The notes below the pieces were generated by a model, which saw nothing but the letters and a program-made list of their open reading frames with translations, made no database searches and was not told the DNA's origin. Positions 1-9,636 of a DNA stretch of 64,000 bases are shown here, piece after piece; position 1 is the first letter of the stretch, and each line of letters starts with the position of its first letter. Source of the stretch: Stutzerimonas nosocomialis. Its GTDB lineage: Bacteria; Pseudomonadota; Gammaproteobacteria; Pseudomonadales; Pseudomonadaceae. The stretch is from assembly GCF_005876855.1 (NCBI RefSeq), contig NZ_QLAE01000009.1, positions 1 through 64,000 of the forward strand, read 5' to 3'. A program made the translations under genes and the position numbers.

Positions 1-1
1 C

Positions 2-550
2 CCTTCCCCTGCGCAGCTGAAGGACGAAGCCGAGCTGAGCGAAAGCGAGTCGCGTCATGTGGCCGGTCTCATGCGAATCAACCACACCGGGGAAGTCTGC
101 GCGCAAGCCCTCTATCAAGGCCAGGCGCTCACGGCCAGCCTGCCCCGCGTACGCCAGGCGATGGAAAAGGCGGCCGATGAAGAAGTCGACCACCTGGCCT
201 GGTGCGAACAGCGAATCCATCAGCTCGGCAGCCATACCAGCGTGCTCAACCCCTTGTTCTATGGACTGTCGTTCGGCATCGGCGCTGGCGCCGGAGTGAT
301 CAGCGACCGCATCAGCCTGGGCTTCGTCGCCGCGACCGAAGAGCAGGTCTGCAAGCACCTGGACGATCATCTGCAACAGCTGCCCGCGGCAGACGAGAAG
401 TCCCGTGCGATCCTCGAGCAAATGCGCGAAGACGAAGCCCATCACGGGGCCATCGCGATCGATGCGGGCGGCTTCCGTTTCCCGGCTCCGGTCAAGTTCG
501 GCATGTCGCTGCTGGCGAAGGTCATGACCAAGGCGACCTACCGCATCTGA
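2..550 (+). CDS. coq7: Coq7, 3-demethoxyubiquinol 3-hydroxylase (5' truncated by window edge)
   Basis: This is the C-terminal part of the di-iron monooxygenase that performs the last hydroxylation of ubiquinone synthesis at the inner membrane. The reading frame is open from position 2, so the true start lies upstream of the window. The apparent GTG at 59 is internal, because it encodes a residue of the conserved block leading to HTGE. The di-iron ligand motifs are visible: HTGE near the start, EEVDH in the middle and EDEAHH near the end. The family is about 210-215 residues and 182 are present here, so roughly 30 N-terminal residues are missing. It converges on speD across a shared terminator, in the same order as in P. 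aeruginosa. Confidence 0.95.
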   Translation, partial: PSPAQLKDEAELSESESRHVAGLMRINHTGEVCAQALYQGQALTASLPRVRQAMEKAADEEVDHLAWCEQRIHQLGSHTSVLNPLFYGLSFGIGAGAGVISDRISLGFVAATEEQVCKHLDDHLQQLPAADEKSRAILEQMREDEAHHGAIAIDAGGFRFPAPVKFGMSLLAKVMTKATYRI

Positions 551-563
551 GCAAGGGGATATG

Positions 564-589
564 AAAAAGGGCGCCTCGGCGCCCTTTTT
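564..589. terminator. Bidirectional terminator between coq7 and speD
   Basis: A perfect inverted repeat (GGGCGCC and GGCGCCC around a short TC loop) is flanked by five A on the left and five T on the right. It can therefore terminate coq7 from the left and speD from the right. Confidence 0.85.
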
Positions 590-605
590 CGATCAGCGAG
601 ATCAA

Positions 606-1403
606 TCAGCCCGGCATGTTGCGGGCATAGAAGATTTCCAGCATCTCGTGGCGCAGGCGGTCCTCGACCTGCTTGCGCTGTTCCTTGGAGAGGTTGCGCG
701 TGGCATCGCCGAACAGGTAGTTCTCCAGTTCGAAGTCCTTGAGCAGCATCTTGGTGTGGAACAGGTTCTCCTGGTACACGTTCACGTCGGTCATCTGGTA
801 CGCGGCGCGGGTGTCATCGGAGAGGTATTTCTGGATCGAGTTGATCTCGTGATCGATGAAATGCTTCTTGCCTTCCACATCCCGAGTGAAACCGCGGACG
901 CGATAGTCGACGGTGACGATATCCGAGTCGAACTGGTGGATCAGGTAGTTCAGCGCCTTCAGGGGCGAGATGACGCCGCAGGTGGACACATCGATATCCA
1001 CCCGGAAGGTGGCGATGCCGTCGACCGGGTGGATTTCCGGATAGGTGTGAACCGTGATGTGGCTCTTGTCGAGGTGAGCCAGGATGGTTTCGGGCAGAGG
1101 GCCCGGTGACTCTTCGATCTGGCTGTCGGTCGGCGTGACCGGCTGTTCCGAAATGAGGATAGTCACGCTCGCGCCCTGCGGCTCGTAGTCCTGCCGGGCA
1201 ATATTCAGGATGTTGGCGCCAATGATGTCGACCACATCGGTCAGTATCTGAGTAAGGCGCTCGGCGTCGTACTCTTCGTCGATGTATTCCACGTATGCCT
1301 GCTGATCTTCCGGGGTTTCGGCATAGCAGATGTCGTAGATATTGAAGCTCAAGGTCTTGGTCAGGTTATTGAACCCGTGGAGCTTGAGTTTGCTTTTCAC
1401 CAT
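606..1403 (-). CDS. speD: S-adenosylmethionine decarboxylase proenzyme (SpeD)
   Basis: The protein has 265 residues, as expected for the Escherichia coli class of AdoMet decarboxylase. This enzyme makes the aminopropyl donor for spermidine synthesis. It begins with the family block [12 protein letters not shown] and contains the self-cleavage site LDKSH. The predicted scissile bond lies between Lys113 and Ser114, where Ser114 would become the pyruvoyl cofactor. The conserved region [11 protein letters not shown] follows. The gene faces coq7 across a bidirectional terminator. About 230 bp with no gene lie upstream and must hold its promoter. Confidence 0.97.
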   Translation of the reverse strand: MVKSKLKLHGFNNLTKTLSFNIYDICYAETPEDQQAYVEYIDEEYDAERLTQILTDVVDIIGANILNIARQDYEPQGASVTILISEQPVTPTDSQIEESPGPLPETILAHLDKSHITVHTYPEIHPVDGIATFRVDIDVSTCGVISPLKALNYLIHQFDSDIVTVDYRVRGFTRDVEGKKHFIDHEINSIQKYLSDDTRAAYQMTDVNVYQENLFHTKMLLKDFELENYLFGDATRNLSKEQRKQVEDRLRHEMLEIFYARNMPG

Positions 1404-1635
1404 TGGAAACTCTCTTCAAAGCGGCTCTGCCGCGTGGTTGAGCATGCCCGTCAGATACCGGTGGTTCTGCGTAGGGCGATTTACACCTCTCGCGATGCGA
1501 TTTTGGCAATTGATTGCACACCCCGAAAAATCGGGGCGCGCATTATGCAGAGCGGCCAGCCCATGCGCCAGAGCCTGACGCCCCATTGTGATGATCGGAT
1601 GTCAGCGACTGGAGTCGAAGCCGCAACCTTTCGGT

Positions 1636-2058
1636 TCAGCCGAGTTCGACGATCTCGTAGTCGTGGGTGATTTCCACACCTGCACGGCCAAGCATGATGG
1701 AAGCCGAGCAGTACTTCTCCGCCGACAACTCGACGGCCCGCTTCACCTGGGCCTCTTTCAAGCCGCGCCCCTTGACCACGAAATGAAGATGGATCTTGGT
1801 GAACACCTTCGGGTCCTCGCTCGCCCGCTCGGCCTCGAGAAAGGCTTCGCAGCTTTCCACCGGCTGGCGGGACTTCTTGAGGATGCTGACGACGTCAAAA
1901 TTGCTGCACCCGCCCAGGCCGATCAGCAGCATTTCCATGGGACGAACGCCGAGATTCCGTCCACCGTTTTCAGGCGGGCCATCCATGACGACGGCATGGC
2001 CACTGCCCGACTCCCCCAGGAACAGAGCTTCTCCAGCCCATTGAACGCGTGCCTTCAT
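1636..2058 (-). CDS. OsmC family protein (YhfA-like)
   Basis: A 140-residue OsmC/Ohr-fold protein. Members of the family reduce organic or inorganic peroxides with a pair of cysteines, and both are visible: Cys51 in GGCSNFD and Cys117 in EKYCSAS. The start chosen is the ATG giving MKARVQW, which matches family N-termini. A longer in-frame start at 2130 would add 24 low-complexity residues and run into the regulatory region. The gene is divergent from vfr. Escherichia coli has the same pairing, with yhfA divergent from crp, so this is probably the YhfA subfamily. The physiological substrate of that subfamily is not known to me. Confidence 0.88.
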   Translation of the reverse strand: MKARVQWAGEALFLGESGSGHAVVMDGPPENGGRNLGVRPMEMLLIGLGGCSNFDVVSILKKSRQPVESCEAFLEAERASEDPKVFTKIHLHFVVKGRGLKEAQVKRAVELSAEKYCSASIMLGRAGVEITHDYEIVELG

Positions 2059-2220
2059 CGGAAACCTCTGGTTATTGGCAAAGGAGTTGCAAGAGTACCA
2101 CGAGGCGGGAAAACCAGCCTGCGACACCATGAAGGCACATTGACATCACATATCTGTTGACTGGACGACATTTTGCGGGTTGCCGGTCGTACTACGTCTG
2201 TTAAGCTGACGTCGACTTAA

Positions 2221-2236
2221 TGACATCCTAGTCACA
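2221..2236. promoter_or_regulatory. Candidate CRP/Vfr-type operator upstream of vfr
   Basis: TGACA, six bases, then TCACA. The right half is a perfect CRP-type half-site and the left matches TGTGA at three of five positions. The site ends 49 bp before the vfr start, in the divergent osmC-vfr region, so autoregulation by Vfr is a reasonable inference. No binding evidence exists beyond the sequence. Confidence 0.35.
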
Positions 2237-2285
2237 TCAAAATAGACCAGTCGTTTACAAAACGCTGCTCTCGGGACCTCACTGC

Positions 2286-2930
2286 ATGGTTGCTATCACC
2301 CTTACCCCAAAGATAAAGAACCTCGACAAGCTGCTCGCGCATTGCCACCGCCGGCGTTATACGGCCAAAAGCACGATTATTTACGCAGGCGATCGTTGTG
2401 AAACGCTGTTCTTCATCATCAAGGGGTCGGTCACGATCCTGATCGAGGATGACGACGGCCGCGAGATGATCATCGCGTATCTGAACTCGGGCGATTTCTT
2501 CGGCGAGATGGGTCTTTTTGAAAAGGAAGGCTCCGAGAAAGAGCGCAGCGCCTGGGTACGGGCCAAGACAGAGTGCGAAGTCGCCGAACTGAGCTACGCC
2601 AAGTTCCGCGAACTGACCCAGCAGGATCCCGATATCCTCTACGCACTGGGCAGCCAGATGGCCGAGCGCCTGCGCAACACGACCCGCAAGGTCGGCGACT
2701 TGGCGTTCCTGGATGTGACCGGTCGGGTCGCCCGCACGCTGCTGGACCTGTGCAAGCAGCCGGACGCCATGACCCACCCGGACGGCATGCAGATCAAGAT
2801 CACCCGCCAGGAAATTGGCCGAATCGTCGGCTGCTCGCGGGAAATGGTCGGACGCGTGCTCAAGAGCCTCGAGGAACAGGGCCTGGTACACGTGAAAGGC
2901 AAGACGATGGTGGTCTTCGGCACTCGCTAA
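2286..2930 (+). CDS. vfr: Vfr, cAMP-binding CRP-family global regulator
   Basis: The 214 residues are the length of P. aeruginosa Vfr. An N-terminal cyclic-nucleotide-binding domain (about residues 20-130) contains [10 protein letters not shown] and the phosphate-contacting Arg region ERSAW. After the dimer helix, a C-terminal winged helix-turn-helix with [19 protein letters not shown] (about 168-190) binds DNA. Vfr responds to cAMP and in P. aeruginosa controls virulence and twitching genes. In this organism the regulon is unknown. The gene stands alone, with its own terminator before the convergent trpC. Confidence 0.96.
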   Translation: MVAITLTPKIKNLDKLLAHCHRRRYTAKSTIIYAGDRCETLFFIIKGSVTILIEDDDGREMIIAYLNSGDFFGEMGLFEKEGSEKERSAWVRAKTECEVAELSYAKFRELTQQDPDILYALGSQMAERLRNTTRKVGDLAFLDVTGRVARTLLDLCKQPDAMTHPDGMQIKITRQEIGRIVGCSREMVGRVLKSLEEQGLVHVKGKTMVVFGTR

Positions 2931-2946
2931 GCCGAACACCGCGGAC

Positions 2947-2975
2947 AAAAAAGCCGGTCATCGACCGGCTTTTTT
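2947..2975. terminator. Bidirectional terminator between vfr and trpC
   Basis: GCCGGTC and GACCGGC pair around an ATC loop, with six A before and six T after, giving a symmetrical intrinsic terminator for both converging genes. Confidence 0.9.
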
Positions 2976-2982
2976 GTGCCCG

Positions 2983-3816
2983 TTATTCCGGATCGGCGGT
3001 CGTCGTGCGCGGCTTGCGCTCCGGGAAGAACAAGCGCTGCAGCTCGAGCCCGGGCTGCTCGGCGCGCATGAACGCCTCGCCCACGAGGAAGGCATACACC
3101 TCGTTGATCTCCATCAGCTCCACGTCGGCGCGATTGAGGATGCCACTTTCTGTCACAACCAGACGATCCTGCGGCACTCGCGGCAGCAGATCCAGGGTGG
3201 TTTCCAGGCTGACTTCGAAGGTGTGCAGGTTACGGTTGTTGATTCCGATCAGCGGCGTATCCAGACGCAGCGCCCGCTCCAGCTCATCGCCGCCGTGCAC
3301 TTCGACCAGCACGTCGAGCTTCAGGTCAGCGGCCACGCTGGCGAGTTCGGCCATGCGCGCATCGTCCAGCGCCGAGGCGATCAGCAGGATGCAGTCGGCA
3401 CCCAGCGCACGGGTCTCGACCACCTGGTACGGGTCGATCAGGAAATCCTTGCGAATCACCGGCAACGCGCAGGCGCCACGGGCCTGCTGCAGGTAGACAT
3501 CGGCCCCCTGGAAGAAATCGATATCGGTGAGTACCGACAGGCAGGCCGCGCCACCGGCCTCGTAGCTGGCCGCAATCTCGGCAGGCTCGAACTGCTCGCG
3601 CAACACGCCCTTGCTCGGCGACGCCTTCTTGATCTCGGCGATCACCGCGGGCGCCTTGCGCTGCGCACGTTCCAGCAAGGCACTGGCGAACCCGCGCACA
3701 GGGTCGGCCTGGCTGGCCCGCCGCTCGAGTTCATCCAGGCTCACCTGGCTCTTGCGCTGCGCCACCTCGACAGCCTTACGCGCCAGGATGTTTTCCAGCA
3801 CCGTCGGCACGCTCAT
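2983..3816 (-). CDS. trpC: Indole-3-glycerol phosphate synthase (TrpC)
   Basis: The 277-residue protein is an eight-stranded barrel enzyme. It closes the ring of carboxyphenylaminodeoxyribulose phosphate to give indole-3-glycerol phosphate. Typical blocks are visible: [44 protein letters not shown] and VTESGI. No TrpF domain is fused, as is usual in pseudomonads. It is the last gene of trpEGDC, and its ATG overlaps the trpD stop in an ATGA, which suggests translational coupling. Confidence 0.97.
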   Translation of the reverse strand: MSVPTVLENILARKAVEVAQRKSQVSLDELERRASQADPVRGFASALLERAQRKAPAVIAEIKKASPSKGVLREQFEPAEIAASYEAGGAACLSVLTDIDFFQGADVYLQQARGACALPVIRKDFLIDPYQVVETRALGADCILLIASALDDARMAELASVAADLKLDVLVEVHGGDELERALRLDTPLIGINNRNLHTFEVSLETTLDLLPRVPQDRLVVTESGILNRADVELMEINEVYAFLVGEAFMRAEQPGLELQRLFFPERKPRTTTADPE

Positions 3817-4859
3817 GCCTGATTCTCCTGTCTGAATACCGCCGTGAAGGCGCTGAGCTCTTCCATCTTCTCCCGTGCCAGCCCCGAACTCAGCGCATCC
3901 TGGGCCAACGCCACGCCCTCGGCCAGACTGCTGGCACGGTCGGCCGCATAAAGCGCCGCGCCGGCGTTGAGGGCAATCATGTCGGCCGCTTTGCGGCCAT
4001 TCTCGGTATTACGCCTGCCCAGTGCCTCGCGAATCAGCTCGAGGGATGCGGCAGGACCGTCCACATTGAGCCCGATCAGGCTCTGACTCTTGATCCCGAA
4101 ATCTTCCGGCTGGATGCGGTACTCGGTGACCTGGCCATCCTTGAGTTCCGCCACATGGGTCGGCGCCGCCAGGCTGATCTCGTCGAGACCATCCTGCGCG
4201 TGGACCACCAGCACATGCGAGCTACCCAGCCGCGCCAGCACTTCGGCCATCGGCCGGCACAGCGCCTGGCTGAACACGCCGACCACCTGATGACTGACTC
4301 CGGCCGGGTTGGTCATGGGGCCAAGCATGTTGAACAGCGTACGCAGCCCGAGTTCGCGACGCGGGCCGATAGCGTGTTTCATCGCGCCATGGTGGGCCGG
4401 CGCGAACATGAACCCGACGCCGACGGTCTCGACGCACCGGGCGACCTGCTCCGGCCGCAGGTCGAGATAGACGCCGGCGGCCTCCAGCAGATCGGCACTG
4501 CCGCTTTTACCCGACACCGCGCGGTTGCCGTGCTTGGCGACCTTGCCGCCCGCCGCCGCGACGACGAAGGCGGCGGCTGTGGAAACGTTGAAGATGTTCA
4601 TCCCGTCGCCGCCGGTGCCGCAGGTGTCGACCAGCTGCTCGGCGTCGATCACCACCGGGGTGGCGAGTTCGCGCATGACTATCGCGGCCCCGACGATCTC
4701 GTCGATGGTTTCGCTCTTCATGCGCATGCCCATCAGGAAGGCGCCGATCTGCGCGTCGCTGCAGTTGCCGGTCATGATCTCGGTCATGACCTGCTTCATT
4801 TCCTCGGTGGTCAGGTCGAGCTGACCGACGATCCGGTTGAGGGCCGTTTTGATGTCCAT
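3813..4859 (-). CDS. trpD: Anthranilate phosphoribosyltransferase (TrpD)
   Basis: The 348 residues match the family. The enzyme transfers phosphoribose from PRPP to anthranilate, the second step from chorismate to tryptophan. The PRPP-binding loop CGTGGDG lies near residues 80-86, followed by [15 protein letters not shown] and [19 protein letters not shown]. It shares one base with the trpG stop upstream and four with the trpC start downstream, so it is tightly packed in the operon. Confidence 0.97.
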   Translation of the reverse strand: MDIKTALNRIVGQLDLTTEEMKQVMTEIMTGNCSDAQIGAFLMGMRMKSETIDEIVGAAIVMRELATPVVIDAEQLVDTCGTGGDGMNIFNVSTAAAFVVAAAGGKVAKHGNRAVSGKSGSADLLEAAGVYLDLRPEQVARCVETVGVGFMFAPAHHGAMKHAIGPRRELGLRTLFNMLGPMTNPAGVSHQVVGVFSQALCRPMAEVLARLGSSHVLVVHAQDGLDEISLAAPTHVAELKDGQVTEYRIQPEDFGIKSQSLIGLNVDGPAASLELIREALGRRNTENGRKAADMIALNAGAALYAADRASSLAEGVALAQDALSSGLAREKMEELSAFTAVFRQENQA

Positions 4860-5452
4860 CAGCGCGTGCCTCCGGTCTGCTTGAGGAAATTGGCGAACAG
4901 TTCATGGCCCTGCTCGGTGAGGATCGACTCGGGATGGAACTGCACGCCCTCGACGTTCAGCGTCCTGTGCCGCAGGCCCATGATCTCGTCGACCGAGCCG
5001 TCGTCGGTCTGGGTCCATGCCGTGACCTCAAGGCAGTCCGGCAGGGTCTCGCGCTTGACCACCAGCGAGTGATAGCGGGTCACGGTGAGCGGATTGTTGA
5101 GACCGGCGAACACACCCTGGTCGAGATGAAACACCGGGCTGGTCTTGCCGTGCATGACCTGGCGCGCGCGGACCACGTCGCCACCGAACGCCTGGCCGAT
5201 GCTCTGGTGCCCCAGGCAGACGCCCAGGATCGGCAGCTTGCCGGCGAAATGGCGAATCAGCTCCAGCGACACACCCGCCTCGTTCGGCGTGCAGGGGCCG
5301 GGCGACACCACGATGCGCTCGGGCGCGAGCGCCTCGATTTCGGGGACGCTGAGTTCGTCGTTGCGCACCACCTTGACCTGCGCACCGAGCTCGCCGAGGT
5401 ACTGCACCACGTTGTAGGTGAAGGAGTCGTAATTATCGAGCATCAGCAACAT
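4859..5452 (-). CDS. trpG: Anthranilate synthase glutamine amidotransferase subunit (TrpG)
   Basis: A 197-residue class I glutamine amidotransferase that supplies ammonia to TrpE. The catalytic Cys is in GVCLGHQ, and the His-Glu pair is in the C-terminal FHPES. Some bacteria share this subunit with folate synthesis (PabA). In pseudomonads that is possible, but the sequence cannot settle it. It begins two bases after the trpE stop codon starts, with a single base between the two genes. In P. aeruginosa the same two genes are separated by the pyocin region. Confidence 0.96.
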   Translation of the reverse strand: MLLMLDNYDSFTYNVVQYLGELGAQVKVVRNDELSVPEIEALAPERIVVSPGPCTPNEAGVSLELIRHFAGKLPILGVCLGHQSIGQAFGGDVVRARQVMHGKTSPVFHLDQGVFAGLNNPLTVTRYHSLVVKRETLPDCLEVTAWTQTDDGSVDEIMGLRHRTLNVEGVQFHPESILTEQGHELFANFLKQTGGTR

Positions 5453-5453
5453 G

Positions 5454-6944
5454 TCAGTTCACCTTCGATTGATGGGGCTGCTCGGCCAGCGCCACCGCAC
5501 GGAACATGGCGCGACGCTTGTTCAGGGTTTCTTCCCACTCCATCGCCGGCTGCGAGTCGGCGACGATTCCGGCACCCGCCTGCACGTGCAGCTGGCCGTC
5601 CTTGATCACCGCCGTGCGAATGGCGATGGCGGTGTCCATGTTGCCGTTCCACGCGAGATAGCCGACCGCGCCGCCATAGACGCCGCGCTTGACCGGCTCG
5701 AGCTCGTCGATGATTTCCATGGCACGGATCTTCGGGGCGCCGGACAGCGTGCCGGCCGGGAGAATCGCCCGCAGCGCGTCCATGGCGGTCAAGGGCGCCT
5801 TGAGCTGGCCGGTGACGTTGGACACGATGTGCATGACGTTGGAATAGCGTTCGATGACCATCTTTTCGGTGAGTTTCACCGAGCCGGTCTGTGCGACGCG
5901 CCCCACGTCATTGCGGCCGAGGTCGATCAGCATCAGGTGCTCGGCCACTTCCTTGGCGTCGCCGAGCAGGTCTTGCTCGAGCGCCAGATCCGCTTCTTCG
6001 CTGGTGCCGCGCGGCCGCGTGCCGGCGATGGGGCGAACGGTGACCAGGCCGTCCTCGACCCGGACCAGCACCTCAGGCGAGCTGCCGACCACATGGAAGT
6101 CGCCAAAATCGAAGAAGTACATGTAGGGCGTGGGATTGAAGCAGCGCAGCGCGCGGTAGAGATCGATCGGCGCCGCCTTGAAGGGGATCGACATGCGCTG
6201 GGAAATCACCACCTGCATGCAGTCGCCCGCCAGGATATAGTCCTTGATCCGGTTGACCGCATGCTCGTAATCATCGCGGCTGAAGCTGGAGTTGAAGTCC
6301 GGCTCGTGCTGCCGCGCGGTGTCGAAATCGAGCCCCAGACGCGGCTCGATCGGCTGGCGCAGCTTTTCCCTCAGCACCCGCAGGCGCGCCTGGCCCTGCT
6401 CGAACGCATCGGGCTCGGCCGGATCGACCAGCACGATGCAGTGCAGCTTGCCGGCCAGGTTGTCGAATACCACCACCGCATCCGACACCATCAGCAGGAT
6501 GTCCGGCGTGCCCAGCGGGTCGGGGTTGGGGCAGCGCGCGAGCTTGCGCTCGACGTAGCGCACGCTGTCGTAGCCGAAATAGCCGACCAGGCCGCCATTG
6601 AAACGGGGCAGGCCTTCGACCGGGGCTACCCGATAGCGCGCCTTGAATGCCTCGACGAACGCCAGTGGGTCCTCGACTTCGCAACGTTCGCTTTCGCGTC
6701 CGTCGACGGTCACGCTCACATGGTGGTCATGGACCCGCATGACGGTGCGGCACGGCAGGCCGATGATCGAGTAGCGGCCCCATTTTTCGCCGCCCTGGAC
6801 CGACTCGAGCAGGTAGGCGTTGGGCGCGTCGGCGAGCTTGAGGTACAGCGAGAGCGGGGTATCGAAATCGGCGAGGGTTTCGAACGACACAGGGATGCGG
6901 TTATGGCCTTCGGCGGCCAGGCGCAGGAATTCGTCGCGGGTCAT
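5454..6944 (-). CDS. trpE: Anthranilate synthase component I (TrpE)
   Basis: The 496-residue catalytic subunit converts chorismate to anthranilate with ammonia from TrpG. The N-terminal region carries [18 protein letters not shown], which belongs to the tryptophan feedback site. The chorismate-binding C-terminus has [16 protein letters not shown] and [15 protein letters not shown]. The start chosen is the ATG giving [13 protein letters not shown], which matches Pseudomonas TrpE and has GAGG nine bases upstream. The longest frame would add seven residues. It heads trpEGDC, and a candidate Trp leader peptide lies 69 bp upstream. Confidence 0.97.
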   Translation of the reverse strand: MTRDEFLRLAAEGHNRIPVSFETLADFDTPLSLYLKLADAPNAYLLESVQGGEKWGRYSIIGLPCRTVMRVHDHHVSVTVDGRESERCEVEDPLAFVEAFKARYRVAPVEGLPRFNGGLVGYFGYDSVRYVERKLARCPNPDPLGTPDILLMVSDAVVVFDNLAGKLHCIVLVDPAEPDAFEQGQARLRVLREKLRQPIEPRLGLDFDTARQHEPDFNSSFSRDDYEHAVNRIKDYILAGDCMQVVISQRMSIPFKAAPIDLYRALRCFNPTPYMYFFDFGDFHVVGSSPEVLVRVEDGLVTVRPIAGTRPRGTSEEADLALEQDLLGDAKEVAEHLMLIDLGRNDVGRVAQTGSVKLTEKMVIERYSNVMHIVSNVTGQLKAPLTAMDALRAILPAGTLSGAPKIRAMEIIDELEPVKRGVYGGAVGYLAWNGNMDTAIAIRTAVIKDGQLHVQAGAGIVADSQPAMEWEETLNKRRAMFRAVALAEQPHQSKVN

Positions 6945-7013
6945 GATCAGCCTCGTGGCTAACAAAGGGGTAGGTCAGGGCAAACGCGCCAGCTCTCGGC
7001 CGGCCAGTACGAT

Positions 7014-7097
7014 TCAGGCGCGCCAGCGCCAACGTGCCAGGGCCTTGACGACTTTCATCCAGGCGCTGGTGTACCGATGTTTGCAGATGACAACCAC
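7014..7097 (-). CDS. trpL: Candidate trp leader peptide (attenuator)
   Basis: A short open frame upstream of trpE ends MKVVKALARWRWRA followed by TGA, with tandem Trp codons separated by one Arg codon just before the stop. It can start at the internal ATG (7056-7058, 14 residues) or at an upstream GTG (7095-7097, 27 residues and a third Trp). Neither has a strong ribosome-binding site. The Trp codons overlap the 3' arm of an exact 8-bp inverted repeat (7023-7030 and 7062-7069). A later hairpin before trpE (about 6985-7001) has only a weak T tract. The arrangement fits ribosome-mediated attenuation of trpE, which is known in proteobacteria. Calling it functional is inference. Confidence 0.55.
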   Translation of the reverse strand: MVVICKHRYTSAWMKVVKALARWRWRA

Positions 7098-7161
7098 GTG
7101 TCTGATCTCGTAAGGCGGGGATAAAACGGTTCGGCCACACTAGCGCAGCGCGAATGCCGAA

Positions 7162-7845
7162 TCAACCTACGAGCAATTCGCGCAGATCATCGAGAACGAA
7201 CTCGGGGTTCTCCTCGTCGATGGGCCGGCCATGGTTATAGCCGTAACGCAGCGCGACGCAGGGAACGCCGGCGGCCTTCGCCGCCAACACGTCGTTGCGC
7301 GAGTCGCCCACGAACAGCGCCTGGTGCGCCGACACCCCTGCCCGTTCGAGCACATGCTGCAACCCTGCCGGATCGGGTTTCTGCCGGGGCAATGTGTCGC
7401 CGCCGACGATCCAGGTGAAGAAGCCGCCCAGATCCTTTTCCTGCAGCAGCGGCTCCACGAAGCGCTCGGGCTTGTTGGTCACCACCGCCATCGGCACGCC
7501 CTGCGTACGCAGCCATTGGAGCAAGGGCGGGACACCGGGATACACGGTGGTCAGGGCATGGCCGCCCGCATAGGCCTCGAGGAACAGCTGCAGCGCCCGC
7601 TGCGCCAGCTCGTCGTCGACGCCCCGGTGATCGATCCCGCCGGCCAGGGCCCGGCGCACCAGCACCGGCGCACCGTTGCCAACCCAGTCGCGAACCCGCG
7701 CCAACCCGGCCGGCGGGCGCCCCAGCTGAATCAGGACGCTGTCCACAGCGGCGGCCAGATCCGGCACCGAGTCGAGCAGGGTGCCGTCGAGATCGAACAT
7801 CACCAGACGCGGCAGTTCGCCGTCGAACAAGCGGCGCAGCAACAT
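7162..7845 (-). CDS. gph: Phosphoglycolate phosphatase (Gph)
   Basis: A 227-residue HAD-superfamily phosphatase that removes phosphate from 2-phosphoglycolate, a product of DNA end repair. The nucleophile motif DLDGTLLDS is near residues 19-27. Motif II lies in VVTNKPERFVEPLL and the acidic motif in GDSRNDVLAAKAAG. It sits directly after rpe with a one-base overlap, and trpE lies further downstream in the same direction. The rpe-gph-trpE order is conserved in Pseudomonas and in many enterics. Other HAD phosphatases are similar, but the context supports Gph. Confidence 0.9.
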   Translation of the reverse strand: MLLRRLFDGELPRLVMFDLDGTLLDSVPDLAAAVDSVLIQLGRPPAGLARVRDWVGNGAPVLVRRALAGGIDHRGVDDELAQRALQLFLEAYAGGHALTTVYPGVPPLLQWLRTQGVPMAVVTNKPERFVEPLLQEKDLGGFFTWIVGGDTLPRQKPDPAGLQHVLERAGVSAHQALFVGDSRNDVLAAKAAGVPCVALRYGYNHGRPIDEENPEFVLDDLRELLVG

Positions 7846-8519
7846 CAGGCGGTGGCCAGCGCCAGCTCGGCGCGCATGGCGTCGATCACCTGGCGGTAAT
7901 CGGGTGCGTTGAAGATCGCCGAGCCGGCGACGAAGGTGTCGGCCCCGGCCGCGGCGATCTCGCGGATATTCTTGACGTTGACCCCGCCGTCGATCTCGAG
8001 GCGGATCTCATGACCCGAGGCGTCGATCAGGGCCCGCGCCTCGCGCAGCTTGTCGAGGGTGCCGGGGATGAACTTCTGACCGCCGAAGCCCGGGTTGACG
8101 CTCATCAGCAGGATCATGTCGACCTTGTCCATCACGTAGCGCAGCACATCCAGGGGCGTCGCCGGATTGAACACCAGCCCGGCCTTGGCGCCGCCATCGC
8201 GAATCAGCTGCAGGGAGCGGTCGATGTGCTCGGACGCTTCAGGGTGGAAGGTGATGTAGCTGGCGCCGGCCTCGATGAAGTCGCCGATGATGCGGTCCAC
8301 CGGCTTGACCATCAGATGCGCATCGATAGGCGCGGTGATGCCGTACTTGCGCAACGCAGCGCAGACCATCGGCCCAATGGTCAGGTTGGGCACGTAATGG
8401 TTGTCCATCACATCGAAGTGGACGATGTCGGCGCCCGCGGCGAGAACCTTGTCCACCTCTTCGCCGAGACGGGCGAAATCGGCAGAGAGAATGGACGGAG
8501 CGATGGCGAACGGCTGCAT
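7845..8519 (-). CDS. rpe: Ribulose-phosphate 3-epimerase (Rpe)
   Basis: A 224-residue barrel enzyme interconverting ribulose 5-phosphate and xylulose 5-phosphate in the pentose phosphate pathway. Signature blocks are [41 protein letters not shown] and LEIDGGVN. The ATG giving MQPFAIAPS was chosen, because the longer frame adds eight residues that family members lack. It is the first gene of an rpe-gph pair and is divergent from the DUF3530 gene across 123 bp. Confidence 0.96.
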   Translation of the reverse strand: MQPFAIAPSILSADFARLGEEVDKVLAAGADIVHFDVMDNHYVPNLTIGPMVCAALRKYGITAPIDAHLMVKPVDRIIGDFIEAGASYITFHPEASEHIDRSLQLIRDGGAKAGLVFNPATPLDVLRYVMDKVDMILLMSVNPGFGGQKFIPGTLDKLREARALIDASGHEIRLEIDGGVNVKNIREIAAAGADTFVAGSAIFNAPDYRQVIDAMRAELALATA

Positions 8520-8642
8520 GACGCACCTCAGGCGGAAAAACACGGGCGCGTAGTGTACCCGAAGCCCCGCACGACGGCGCGTGCGGCTGGCGGTCGCCGC
8601 GACGTGCCGCTAGGCTGGCGTTTCGTCCTTAAGGAACCGCCG

Positions 8643-9617
8643 ATGTCGAAAACGCTGATAGCCGCCCTGCTGCTCCTGTGCGCCGCGGCCACTCCACTGA
8701 TGGCCGACGAGCCGGGCGACGAACAACCTGCCGAGGCAAAGCCCGTGCTGCGCGCCCCGCTGGGCGAGCGAAGCGCGATCGAGGCGCAGGAACTGGCGCG
8801 CAAACTTCCGGCGCAGGCGAAGATGCTCGATGCTGCCGGCCAGTCCTTCGTCGCCCTCTGGATGCCGGCCAATACCGCCCAGGCCAAGGGCGCGGTGATC
8901 CTGCTACCCGGTGACGGACAGACTGCCGACTGGCCACGGGGCATCGGTCCGCTGCGTCGCCGGCTGCCCGACGACGGCTGGCACACCCTGAGCCTCAGCC
9001 TGCCGGACAACCCCGGCGAGGCCCTGCCCAGAACACCGGAACCCGACGCGCAAACCGCTCCACAGCCTCAGGAGGAAGACGAAACGGCACCTAGGCCGGA
9101 GGAAGCCCCGGCCGAGGCGGGGTATTTGCCGGAGCAGACGTCGGCACCCGAGGACAGCGCCCCGGAAGCCGAGCCGGCCGCCGATGCCCCGCCCGCGGTC
9201 GAATGGCCAACCGCGCTGTTCGAGCGGATCACCGCCGGCATCGGCTTCGCCCGCGAGAGCGGCGCCACCACCATCGTACTCGCCGGCCAGGGCAGCGGCG
9301 CCTTCTGGGCGGCCCGCTACCTGCAGGAACATCCGGCGCCGGAAGTGCGACACCTGGCGCTGATCGCACCGCGTGCCGTGCCGGGCGAAACCGCGCTGGA
9401 GGATCTGGTGCCGGCGCTCAAGATCGCCACGAGCGACTTCTATTATCCCCAGCCCGAGTATCTGCGCGACGCTGCCATCGCCCGGCGCAACGCCGCCCGG
9501 CGGATCGGCCATCCCAGCTACCACCAGGTGATGCTGCAGGCCTTGCCCGCCGATCCGGACGCCGAACAGGAGCAGCTGTACCGCCGGGTACGCGGCTGGC
9601 TGGACCGCCAGCCCTGA
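8643..9617 (+). CDS. DUF3530 family exported alpha/beta-hydrolase-like protein
   Basis: A 324-residue protein with a cleavable signal peptide (MSKTLIAALLLLCAAATPLMA). A hydrolase-like core follows, with VILLPGDGQTADWP and the strand-turn LAGQGSGAFWAARYL, where the usual nucleophile elbow reads GQGSG. Residues about 129-187 are an insertion rich in Pro, Glu and Ala. The same family is found at this place in P. aeruginosa, next to the wall-recycling genes. Function is unknown. The elbow keeps a Ser, so hydrolase activity is possible, but I cannot name a substrate. The gene converges on djlA with 19 bp between. Confidence 0.8.
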   Translation: MSKTLIAALLLLCAAATPLMADEPGDEQPAEAKPVLRAPLGERSAIEAQELARKLPAQAKMLDAAGQSFVALWMPANTAQAKGAVILLPGDGQTADWPRGIGPLRRRLPDDGWHTLSLSLPDNPGEALPRTPEPDAQTAPQPQEEDETAPRPEEAPAEAGYLPEQTSAPEDSAPEAEPAADAPPAVEWPTALFERITAGIGFARESGATTIVLAGQGSGAFWAARYLQEHPAPEVRHLALIAPRAVPGETALEDLVPALKIATSDFYYPQPEYLRDAAIARRNAARRIGHPSYHQVMLQALPADPDAEQEQLYRRVRGWLDRQP

Positions 9618-9636
9618 ACGCCCCGGCGCGGACCGG

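Noticed and set aside
5451-6962. 503-codon plus-strand frame opposite trpE
   Set aside because: This is the usual long antisense frame in high-GC coding DNA. It is rich in His, Arg and Asp and matches no family.
8010-8642. In-frame extension of the DUF3530 gene antisense to rpe
   Set aside because: The real start has a clean signal peptide, and the extension is only the mirror of rpe.
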